A program made the translations under genes and the position numbers. A stretch of DNA of 9,572 nucleotides from an uncultured Mucilaginibacter sp. (GTDB lineage: Bacteria; Bacteroidota; Bacteroidia; Sphingobacteriales; Sphingobacteriaceae), in assembly GCA_946479225.1 (NCBI GenBank), contig CAMLFI010000069.1:1-9572 (forward strand). Reading direction: 5' to 3'. Positions 1 through 6,127 of this stretch are shown piece after piece. Position 1 is the stretch's first letter, and every line of letters starts with the position of its first letter. The notes beneath the pieces are model-generated. The model saw only the letters and a program-made list of their open reading frames with translations, was not told where the DNA came from and searched no databases.

Positions 1-402
1 CCTGTATTTGTGGAGCTGCGGCATAAAGAATGGTATGCTAACACCGAGTGCCGCGATAGCGCTTTTAATTTAATGCATGACTTAGGCATAGGCGCCGTAA
101 TTACCGATGCATCAGGCCGACGCGATTGTGTGCACATGACTTTGCCTACCCCACATGCGTTTATCCGCTTTGTGGGTAACAGTCTGCACCGCACAGATTA
201 TAAAAGGGTTGATGACTGGGTGGAACGTATTGCGCAATGGCGGGATATGGGCCTGCAGTCGGTTTGGTTTTTTATGCACCAGCACGATGAGCGTTACTCG
301 CCCGAATTGGCCGATTATGTTTCTGAGCAATTGAACAAAAAGCTCGGACTTGACCTGCCCCGCCCGCAATTTATGGATAGGGATAAAGGCTTATTTGAAT
401 AA
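1..402 (+). CDS. DUF72 (YecE-like) family protein, 3' part only
   Basis: This is an open frame that enters from the left edge and ends at TAA 400-402, so only the last 133 codons are present. The frame is open from base 1, and the residues before the first possible start (P-V-F) continue a DUF72-like strand followed by VELRHKEWY. The GTG at base 10 is therefore an internal valine, not a start. Family hallmarks seen are the (V/E)xRHxxW segment near the left end, then VHMTLPTPHAFIRFVG and a late block with WFFMHQHDERYSPELA. DUF72 proteins are cytoplasmic, predicted TIM-barrel proteins of about 250-300 residues, so about half is missing here. Their biochemical role is not settled. The next gene on the same strand starts 34 bases downstream, so co-transcription is possible but unproven. 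Confidence 0.85.
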   Translation, partial: PVFVELRHKEWYANTECRDSAFNLMHDLGIGAVITDASGRRDCVHMTLPTPHAFIRFVGNSLHRTDYKRVDDWVERIAQWRDMGLQSVWFFMHQHDERYSPELADYVSEQLNKKLGLDLPRPQFMDRDKGLFE

Positions 403-436
403 TTTCCGCTAATAAAAAGCTAATTTTACTGTTTAC

Positions 437-1513
437 ATGTCGCATATCATGCCGGATCTAAATACCCTCAACCAACAAGCGGTTGAGTTACTTCAAAAAT
501 TAATTATCACGCAATCTTTCAGTAAAGAGGAAAGTGGTACGGCTAATATTATTGAACATTTTTTAAAGGAAAAGGGCATAACACCTACCCGTAAGATCAA
601 TAATGTTTGGGCGCGCAATAAGCATTTTGATGAAGCAAAACCTACTATCCTGCTTAACTCGCATCACGATACCGTTAAACCCAACTCGGGTTATACCCGC
701 GATCCTTTTGACGCTAAAATAGAGGACGGCAAACTGTACGGATTGGGCAGTAATGACGCCGGCGGTTGTTTGGTGTCGTTAATTGCTACGTTCCTTTACT
801 TTTATGAGCGCGACGACCTGAAATATAATTTTTGCCTGGCCACTACTGCCGAGGAGGAAATATCGGGACTTAATGGAATTGAGCTGGTTGTTCCGGATCT
901 GGGTAAACTTGATTTTGGCATAATCGGCGAACCAACTTTAATGCAACTGGCCGTTGCAGAGCGTGGCCTGATGGTGCTTGATTGCGTAGCCCACGGCAAA
1001 GCCGGTCATGCTGCCCGCGAAGAAGGCGAAAACGCTATTTATAACGCCATGAAGGATATTGAATGGTTTCGAACCTTTCAATTTCCCAAAGAATCAGAAG
1101 CTTTCGGACCAATAAAAATGTCGGTTACGGTAATTAACGCTGGCTCACAGCACAATGTAGTGCCCGCTAGTTGCAGTTTTGTGGTTGATGTACGCGTGAC
1201 TGATGCTTACCGCAACGAAGAAGTATTAGAGATAATTCGTGAGCATGTTAAGTGTGATGTAAAAGCGCGGTCAACACGATTAAAGCCGTCATCAATAAGC
1301 CGTAATCATCCAATAGTACATGCAGGTATAAGTTTAGGCCGGACTACTTACGGCTCGCCGACAACTTCGGACCAGTCATTGTTGGACATTGAAACGATTA
1401 AAATAGGCCCTGGTGATTCGGCACGGTCGCATATGGCGGATGAGTTTGTGTATGTTGAGGAGATAAAAGAGGGTATTGAATTATATGTGCAGATGTTAGA
1501 GAAGATAGTCTAA
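437..1513 (+). CDS. argE: M20-family amidohydrolase, probable arginine-pathway N-acyl deacylase (ArgE-like)
   Basis: A 358-residue M20 metallohydrolase. Metal and catalytic residues are visible in family order: HxD at His76/Asp78 in SHHDTV, Asp107 in GSNDAGG, the acidic triplet Glu139-141 (catalytic plus metal ligand), Glu165 in GEPT, and a late histidine, His332, in SHMADEF. The dimerisation domain lies roughly at residues 175-280. ArgE-type enzymes remove an acyl group from N-acetylornithine. In Bacteroidota the pathway often runs through an acylated citrulline made by an ArgF'-type transcarbamylase, so the substrate here may be N-acetyl- or N-succinyl-citrulline; that is inference. The assignment to arginine synthesis rests on argH lying downstream on the same strand. 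An alternative start exists at 449 (Met5). No strong ribosome binding site is seen. Other M20 roles (dipeptidase, succinyl-diaminopimelate deacylase) cannot be excluded. Confidence 0.85.
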   Translation: MSHIMPDLNTLNQQAVELLQKLIITQSFSKEESGTANIIEHFLKEKGITPTRKINNVWARNKHFDEAKPTILLNSHHDTVKPNSGYTRDPFDAKIEDGKLYGLGSNDAGGCLVSLIATFLYFYERDDLKYNFCLATTAEEEISGLNGIELVVPDLGKLDFGIIGEPTLMQLAVAERGLMVLDCVAHGKAGHAAREEGENAIYNAMKDIEWFRTFQFPKESEAFGPIKMSVTVINAGSQHNVVPASCSFVVDVRVTDAYRNEEVLEIIREHVKCDVKARSTRLKPSSISRNHPIVHAGISLGRTTYGSPTTSDQSLLDIETIKIGPGDSARSHMADEFVYVEEIKEGIELYVQMLEKIV

Positions 1514-1522
1514 TTCTATTTA

Positions 1523-1549
1523 AGAATTACGATTTACGAATTACGATTT
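1523..1549 (+). repeat. Left heptamer array of an inverted-repeat pair
   Basis: Three heptamers in register, ATTACGA (1526-1532), TTTACGA (1533-1539) and ATTACGA (1540-1546), followed by TTTG. Bases 1523-1539 are the exact reverse complement of 1973-1989, giving a 17-bp perfect inverted repeat that encloses the four-helix-bundle gene. The array begins 9 bases after the argE stop codon. A short A/T-rich dyad (1511-1517 with 1523-1529) overlaps the stop codon. Confidence 0.9.
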
Positions 1550-1601
1550 GTTGCCGAAGTGATTTAGATTCTTTATTTTTCAGAACCTAACTTATTTAAA
1601 A

Positions 1602-1952
1602 ATGACGAAAGAGGAAATGAAAAATCGCACTAAAAACTACGTCATTGCTAATGCTAAGCTGGTTTTGAGTCTACCTAACAATATTGTTAACCGAAATTAC
1701 TCTGACCAATTAAACAGAAGTGCCAGCTCTACCGGGGCCAACTACAGGGCGGCATGTAGGGCAAAATCAAAAGCTGATTTTATTAATAAACTCAAAATTG
1801 TTGAAGAGGAGTTGGATGAAACGCTTTTTTTCAATGAGCTGCTAATTGAACTGAATCCTGAATTAAAAGAAAAAATAGCGCCTATTTATAAGGAAGGTAA
1901 TGAACTTCTTTCTATAATTGTCGCGGCAATAAACACGTTGCGTCGCAACTGA
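1602..1952 (+). CDS. Four-helix-bundle protein of the S23/Avd-like superfamily
   Basis: A 116-residue, all-helical, charged protein without signal peptide or membrane span. Helices are expected at about 8-26, 32-54, 57-83 and 87-114. The block around residues 38-56 (NRSASSTGANYRAACRAKS) and the following SKADFINKLKIVEEELDET block fit the four-helix-bundle family that includes proteins encoded by 23S rRNA intervening sequences and the Avd accessory proteins of diversity-generating retroelements. The molecular function of stand-alone members is unknown; Avd is known to act with RNA and reverse transcriptase. No reverse transcriptase or variable-repeat region is present here. The gene lies between inverted heptamer arrays, in the middle of an arginine operon, and appears by eye more A/T-rich than its neighbours. 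It looks like cargo of a small repeat-bounded unit rather than an arginine enzyme; that last point is inference. Confidence 0.85.
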   Translation: MTKEEMKNRTKNYVIANAKLVLSLPNNIVNRNYSDQLNRSASSTGANYRAACRAKSKADFINKLKIVEEELDETLFFNELLIELNPELKEKIAPIYKEGNELLSIIVAAINTLRRN

Positions 1953-1969
1953 ATTAACGATCAAATGAG

Positions 1970-2003
1970 AAATCGTAAATCGTAATTCTAAAATCGTAAA
2001 TCG
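1970..2003 (+). repeat. Right heptamer array of the inverted-repeat pair
   Basis: Heptamers in one register: TCGTAAA (1973-1979), TCGTAAT (1980-1986), TCTAAAA (1987-1993), TCGTAAA (1994-2000), then TCGAATG (2001-2007), whose last three bases are the argH start codon. The 13-mer AAATCGTAAATCG occurs twice, at 1970-1982 and 1991-2003. Bases 1973-1989 pair perfectly with 1523-1539, so a transcript could fold the whole four-helix-bundle gene into a closed loop. Confidence 0.9.
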
Positions 2004-2004
2004 A

Positions 2005-3339
2005 ATGAGCAAGCTTTGGCAAAAAAACATTGACGTTAATAAACTGGTAGAAAATTTTACCGTCGGGCGCGATACTGTGTTTGACGCTCAAATGGCTGCC
2101 TTTGATGTGCTTGGCTCACTGGCGCATACCCAGATGTTGCAAAGCATCGGCTTGATGAGCGCTGATGATCTGCAACTAGTGCAACGCGAACTGAAAAATA
2201 TTTATGCCGAAATAGAAAAAGGAAAATTTAAAATAGAACCCGGTGTTGAGGATGTGCACTCGCAAGTAGAGATGCTGCTTACCCAACGCATTGGCGAAGC
2301 CGGTAAAAAAATACATAGCGGCCGCTCGCGTAACGACCAGGTGCTGGTCGACCTGAAATTATTTTTCAGGAATGAACTGCACCAGGTGGTTAGTGAAACT
2401 GAAACGCTTTTCCGCGAGCTTATTTCACTTAGTGAAAAGCATAAAGATGTTTTACTGCCCGGCTATACTCACTTACAGGTAGCCATGCCGTCATCGTTCG
2501 GCTTATGGTTTGGTGCTTATGCTGAAAGCCTGATTGATGATCTGGAGATGGTTTTGGCGGCTTACAAGATCACCAATAAAAACCCATTGGGCTCTGCCGC
2601 GGGTTATGGATCATCCTTCCCATTAAACAGAACAATGACCACCGAGTTACTCGGTTTTGAAAGTTTGAACTACAATGTAGTTTACGCGCAAATGGGTCGT
2701 GGTAAAACCGAGCGGGTGATTGCACAGGCGCTATCATCCATAGCTGCAACGCTGGCTAAAATGGCTATGGACCAAACCTTGTATCTGAGTCAGAACTTTG
2801 CCTTTGTAAGTTACCCTGATACACTTACTACGGGCAGCAGTATTATGCCGCATAAAAAGAACCCTGACGTTTGGGAAATTATGCGCGGTAAATGTAACCG
2901 TTTGCAGGCTCTGCCTAACGATGTAGCCATGATGACGACTAACCTGCCATCAGGCTACCACCGGGAGCTGCAGTTGCTGAAAGAATTACTTTTCCCTGCT
3001 TTTGCGGAACTGAAAAGCTGCCTTAAGATGGCCACTTTTATGCTGCAAAACATAACAGTTAATACCGAGATATTAAACGACCCTAAATATGCCTACTTGT
3101 TTAGTGTAGAAGAAGTTAACCGCATGGTGTTAGGCGGCACGCCTTTCCGCGATGCTTATAAACAGGTTGGTTTGGACATTGAAAAAGGCGAATTTGATCC
3201 TGCCAAACAAGTTAACCATACCCACGAAGGCAGCATAGGCAATCTGAATAACGAGCGTATTACAGCGGCGATGGAAATGCTGGTAAACAGCTTTAACTTT
3301 GACAGGGTTACCTGGGCGGTGGCGAGGTTGGTGAAGTAA
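2005..3339 (+). CDS. argH: Argininosuccinate lyase
   Basis: A 444-residue cytoplasmic enzyme of the fumarase/aspartase superfamily that splits argininosuccinate into arginine and fumarate, the last step of arginine synthesis. The signature loop GSSIMPHKKNPD is at residues 277-288 and contains the catalytic serine. HSGRSRNDQ (104-112) and GYTHLQ (153-158, with the conserved histidine) are the other two conserved blocks. Length matches the family. The ATG at 2005 gives the standard N-terminus, and the heptamer array directly upstream has no open frame extending it. It shares direction with the argE-like gene, but the small helical-bundle gene lies between them. The coding frame ends in tandem stops TAATAA. 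The heptamer array occupies the place of a normal leader, so translation initiation could be affected. Confidence 0.97.
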   Translation: MSKLWQKNIDVNKLVENFTVGRDTVFDAQMAAFDVLGSLAHTQMLQSIGLMSADDLQLVQRELKNIYAEIEKGKFKIEPGVEDVHSQVEMLLTQRIGEAGKKIHSGRSRNDQVLVDLKLFFRNELHQVVSETETLFRELISLSEKHKDVLLPGYTHLQVAMPSSFGLWFGAYAESLIDDLEMVLAAYKITNKNPLGSAAGYGSSFPLNRTMTTELLGFESLNYNVVYAQMGRGKTERVIAQALSSIAATLAKMAMDQTLYLSQNFAFVSYPDTLTTGSSIMPHKKNPDVWEIMRGKCNRLQALPNDVAMMTTNLPSGYHRELQLLKELLFPAFAELKSCLKMATFMLQNITVNTEILNDPKYAYLFSVEEVNRMVLGGTPFRDAYKQVGLDIEKGEFDPAKQVNHTHEGSIGNLNNERITAAMEMLVNSFNFDRVTWAVARLVK

Positions 3340-3346
3340 TAACAAA

Positions 3347-3364
3347 TTGTAATTGCTATTACAA
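3347..3364 (+). repeat. Short A/T-rich hairpin upstream of the ywbE-family gene
   Basis: TTGTAAT (3347-3353) and ATTACAA (3358-3364) form a 7-bp stem with a 4-base loop in the 29-base gap between argH and the next gene. No T-tract follows, so it is not a convincing terminator. It could be a weak mRNA structure or chance. Confidence 0.3.
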
Positions 3365-3368
3365 GAAC

Positions 3369-3569
3369 ATGAACGGACAAAACAGAAGCGACATATATCC
3401 CGGTTTAGAAGTAGATATTATCCTTAAAAAAGATCAGCGCAGCGGCAATTTAACCCGTGGGATTGTTGAAAAACTGCTAACCAGCTCTGCTTATCATTCG
3501 CGTGGTATTAAGGTACGACTGGAAGATGGACAGGTGGGGCGCGTGGCTTTTATCGTGGAGGAAGATTAG
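3369..3569 (+). CDS. ywbE: YwbE-family small protein (DUF2196)
   Basis: A 66-residue protein with the typical full-length family pattern: an N-terminal MNGQxR, PGLEVDIILKKDQRSG at about 11-26, LTRGIVEKLLT at about 28-38, then a HSRGIKVRLEDGQVGRV block at about 44-60. The composition and the run of short beta strands suggest a small basic beta-barrel fold. The family was named from Bacillus subtilis ywbE and is widespread, but no function has been established. It follows argH by 29 bases on the same strand and may be carried on the same transcript; there is no evidence that it takes part in arginine synthesis. The start is fixed by the conserved MNGQ beginning. Confidence 0.9.
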   Translation: MNGQNRSDIYPGLEVDIILKKDQRSGNLTRGIVEKLLTSSAYHSRGIKVRLEDGQVGRVAFIVEED

Positions 3570-3576
3570 TTTCCTA

Positions 3577-3646
3577 GTTCATGGTCAATTAAGATTTAAT
3601 ACATTTATCTTATCAACACCGTAAACCATGATCCATCAACCATGAA
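3577..3646 (+). repeat. Heptamer-type inverted and direct repeat before the DUF1345 gene
   Basis: TTCATGGT (3578-3585) is the reverse complement of ACCATGAA (3639-3646). On the right side AACCATG (3624-3630), ATCCATC (3631-3637) and AACCATG (3638-3644) are heptamers in register, so AACCATGA is repeated with a period of 14. The second AACCATG contains the start codon of the DUF1345 gene. The layout recalls the argH-side array, but with a different heptamer and only about 38 bases between the two sides. Confidence 0.5.
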
Positions 3647-4319
3647 TTCAAAACAAACCAACCGCCAAATATTCTTCAGGCTTGATGCGCATTACCGGTT
3701 CCTAATAGGGCTGCTGGTTGCCGCACTGGCATTATTTATAATCCCCGACAGTCAAACTACCCCGGCGACTATATTAATGGTATGGATAGCTTTTGCTTTT
3801 ACGGTGATCGTAATGGATTGGATCATCATCTTTACTTCCCATCCGCAGGAAGTGCGTAAAAACGCCCAACTGCAAGATTCTAACCGTACATTTATTTTTC
3901 TGTTCGTGATAGCCTCATCTATAATAAGTTTAGGTGCTATAATTTTTCTACTGATGTCTGCCAAAGGCAAAACCGGCGAGGGAGTAGCTTTTCCTGTAAT
4001 ATTGGCTTTAACATCGGTGCTGGTTTCCTGGTGGCTGGTGCATACACTATTTACCTTGAGGTACGCCCATTTATATTACGAGCCCGAACATGCGCAGAAG
4101 CCCGTTGGCGGGTTGGATTTCCCCGGTAATGAAAAGGATCCTGACTACTTAGACTTTGTATATTTTTCTTTCGTTATCGGCATGACCTTCCAGGTATCAG
4201 ATGTAGAGATCACTTCGCGCCGCATCAGGCGGTTGGCGCTGTTTCATGCGCTTATAGCCTTTGCCTTTAATACAGCAATTGTGGCCTTGAGCATTAATAT
4301 TATTTCGGGGCTGGTGTAA
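3642..4319 (+). CDS. DUF1345-family integral membrane protein
   Basis: A 225-residue inner-membrane protein. Hydrophobic segments are seen at about 17-36, 42-65, 82-106, 115-139 and 197-221, with a further amphipathic or membrane segment near 170-186. The conserved DUF1345 block is present: PDYLDFVYFSFVIGMTFQVSD at about 167-187, followed by the basic TSRRIRR stretch. The family has no assigned function; its late conserved block is sometimes likened to the pore region of ion channels, but that is not enough to name a role. The start ATG lies inside a short repeat; an upstream in-frame start was not seen. The gene converges on the kgtP-like gene with a single base between the two stop codons. 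Confidence 0.88.
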   Translation: MNSKQTNRQIFFRLDAHYRFLIGLLVAALALFIIPDSQTTPATILMVWIAFAFTVIVMDWIIIFTSHPQEVRKNAQLQDSNRTFIFLFVIASSIISLGAIIFLLMSAKGKTGEGVAFPVILALTSVLVSWWLVHTLFTLRYAHLYYEPEHAQKPVGGLDFPGNEKDPDYLDFVYFSFVIGMTFQVSDVEITSRRIRRLALFHALIAFAFNTAIVALSINIISGLV

Positions 4320-4320
4320 G

Positions 4321-5607
4321 TTAGTCCTCCAATATCTTCGAATACTTCTTCGTATCCTTCATTAAAACATAAATAGTTAACGATACCAGTATACACCCCG
4401 TAACATACCAGTAAAACCATTCCTGGTGGCCCTTATCTTTAAACAGCAAAGCCACAGGCTCGGCTGTGCCCCCAAATAAAGAGACCGCAATACCGTAGGG
4501 AAAACCCACTCCTAACGCACGTATGTTAGCCGGAAAAAGCTCCGCCTTAACTACGGCGTTGATGGATGTATAACCGCTAACAATTACCAAGGCCGTCATT
4601 ATTAAGCCAAAGGCCACCCAAAAGTTATTGGTATGACTAAGCGTTGTCAGGATTGGCACTGTTGCCCCCGCGCCCAATATGCCGAATGCGATGAGCAGAG
4701 GCTTGCGGCCTATCCTGTCAGACAAGGCACCGAACAATGGCTGCAATAACATAAAAAACACTAAAGTTAAGGTTGATATCAGCGTAGCATCGCTTTTGCT
4801 GAAGCCGGATGTGATGACCAAAAATTTCTGCATATAGGTGGTAAACGTGTAAAACGCCAACGTTCCGCCCATAGTTAGGCCTATAACAGTTAACACCGCT
4901 TTGGGATGGGCCGCCAATGCCCTCAACGTGCCGCGTGATGACTTGTCCTTATCATTCGCAGCAATAGTCACCGACTCCTGCAAACTGCGCCTCAAGTACA
5001 TAACGCTGATGGCCAAAACCGCCCCAATGGCAAAGGGTATGCGCCAACCCCAGCTATGTAATTGCTCTTCTGTTAAAAACACGCGCTGTAAAATTACCAG
5101 TACACCCAAGGCCAGCAATTGCCCCATTATTAAAGTAACATACTGAAATGACGAGTAAAAGCCGCGGCGCTTTTGCGTGGCCATCTCGCTGAGGTAGGTG
5201 GCGCTTGTGCCGTACTCGCCGCCAACACTTAAGCCCTGTATTATGCGGGCCAGTACCAGCAGCACGGGCGCTGCCACCCCTATCTGGTTATAACCGGGAA
5301 TAATCGCAATAATAAGCGATCCAACACTCATCATTAAAACAGACGCGGTTAATGCTTTTTTACGCCCCCTCCTATCCGCATAGGTGCCCATTATCCAGCC
5401 GCCTATGGGACGCATTAAAAAGCCTATGGCGAATATGCCGGCGGTGTTAAGCAACTGTACTGTCTCGTCTTCAGAAGGAAAAAAAGCGCCCGAAAAATAC
5501 AGCGCGAAGGCCGAATAAACATACCAATCATACCACTCCACCAAATTACCTAATGAGCCACCAATTATTGACCGGAGACGTTGGGAGGTACTTATAGTTT
5601 CGGGCAT
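4321..5607 (-). CDS. kgtP: MFS transporter, alpha-ketoglutarate permease-like (metabolite:H+ symporter family)
   Basis: A 428-residue, 12-span secondary transporter. It matches the recalled E. coli KgtP sequence closely along its whole length: GNLVEWYDWYVYS (20-32), GFLMRPIGGW (62-71), the loop 2-3 MFS motif around DRRGRKK (78-84), ARIIQGLSVGGEYGTSATY (120-138), SSFQYVTLIMGQLLAL (152-167), WGWRIPFA (186-193), FYTFTTYMQK (252-261), and the second half-motif SDRIGRKP (296-303). KgtP takes up 2-oxoglutarate with protons across the inner membrane. The metabolite:H+ symporter family also includes proline/betaine and citrate carriers, so the exact substrate is inference. It stands alone: divergent from a membrane-protein gene 93 bases away and convergent with DUF1345. 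No clear promoter or strong ribosome binding site was found. Confidence 0.9.
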   Translation of the reverse strand: MPETISTSQRLRSIIGGSLGNLVEWYDWYVYSAFALYFSGAFFPSEDETVQLLNTAGIFAIGFLMRPIGGWIMGTYADRRGRKKALTASVLMMSVGSLIIAIIPGYNQIGVAAPVLLVLARIIQGLSVGGEYGTSATYLSEMATQKRRGFYSSFQYVTLIMGQLLALGVLVILQRVFLTEEQLHSWGWRIPFAIGAVLAISVMYLRRSLQESVTIAANDKDKSSRGTLRALAAHPKAVLTVIGLTMGGTLAFYTFTTYMQKFLVITSGFSKSDATLISTLTLVFFMLLQPLFGALSDRIGRKPLLIAFGILGAGATVPILTTLSHTNNFWVAFGLIMTALVIVSGYTSINAVVKAELFPANIRALGVGFPYGIAVSLFGGTAEPVALLFKDKGHQEWFYWYVTGCILVSLTIYVLMKDTKKYSKILED

Positions 5608-5700
5608 ATTAATGGCTTATTTGTTTGAGATTGAATTGGTTGATGATCATTTATTGAAAATTATTACTAATTTAGATGTGTTGAATTTAAACAAAGAAAC

Positions 5701-6111
5701 ATGAAAAACCTAAGCTTCGCCCGCGTTAACGTTAAAACTTACAATACTTTTTTGTGCATTATTTTGCCATTAGTAAGTGTAGCTCTGCTATATAAATACA
5801 TTCCTTTACTTGTAAACTTTAAGGTGGATTGGCTTTTCAGTCTGGAGTTTCTAAAGTTGATCGTAATAATTTTGATCTACACCACCCCGACAACTTATTT
5901 TTTATCTAAGGCTTATGAAATTTTAATTTCCAGCGATGATAAATCGCGCGCTAATACTATTTTTGGATTGATTGCCTGCTGTCTACTGATTTTCCCTTTA
6001 GCCTTTATTGCTTTGGTAGTATTCGCTAAAATAAGTTTCTTCCTTCCGGTGGGATTTACTTTGACAATAGCTTTTATTTATTTCCGGTCGTATAAACCTG
6101 CAACCGTTTAA
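5701..6111 (+). CDS. Unrecognised small membrane protein
   Basis: A 136-residue protein that I cannot assign to a family. Four hydrophobic stretches are visible at about 16-36, 49-70, 84-110 and 112-128, joined by short polar loops. The loop at about 71-83 (EILISSDDKSRAN) is the most polar. There is no signal-peptide cleavage site or recognised motif. The start ATG is preceded by AAACAAAGAAAC, with no strong ribosome binding site. It diverges from the kgtP-like gene and converges on the biotin carboxylase gene with 16 bases between stops. The ordered hydrophobic/polar pattern supports a real gene, but no function is suggested. Confidence 0.7.
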   Translation: MKNLSFARVNVKTYNTFLCIILPLVSVALLYKYIPLLVNFKVDWLFSLEFLKLIVIILIYTTPTTYFLSKAYEILISSDDKSRANTIFGLIACCLLIFPLAFIALVVFAKISFFLPVGFTLTIAFIYFRSYKPATV

Positions 6112-6127
6112 CGAAAACAGCGGCATC

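Noticed and set aside
10..12. GTG at base 10 as the start of the first gene
   Set aside because: The frame stays open to base 1 and the residues before it continue a DUF72-like strand, so the gene is cut by the window edge and this is an internal valine.
1526..2000. Heptamers WTTACGA as further BlaI operators
   Set aside because: They share the TACGA half-site with the blaI dyads, but on each side they run as direct repeats and never form TACGA-N5-TCGTA, so a BlaI dimer site is not expected.
1523..2003. Heptamer arrays read as a CRISPR array
   Set aside because: The units are 7 bases long with no spacers, and the two sides are inverted relative to each other; no cas gene is present.
1511..2003. 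Element with target-site duplication like an insertion sequence
   Set aside because: TAATTCTA occurs at 1511-1518 and 1983-1990, but the right copy lies inside the array, not at its outer border. There is also no transposase, so a classical insertion sequence is not supported.
3347..3364. Hairpin after argH as an operon terminator
   Set aside because: The stem is 7 bp and A/T-rich with no following T-tract, so it is unlikely to stop transcription before the ywbE-family gene.
3130..3380. Minus-strand open frames over the 3' end of argH
   Set aside because: They overlap well-conserved argH sequence and the start of the ywbE-family gene and look like chance frames.
4901..5146. Plus-strand 81-codon frame inside the transporter gene
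   Set aside because: It is antisense to highly conserved KgtP-like sequence and has no independent support.
5608..5700. Promoters for the kgtP-like and divergent membrane-protein genes
   Set aside because: Only partial matches to the Bacteroidota promoter pattern with wrong spacing (17 bases) were found, so none was marked.
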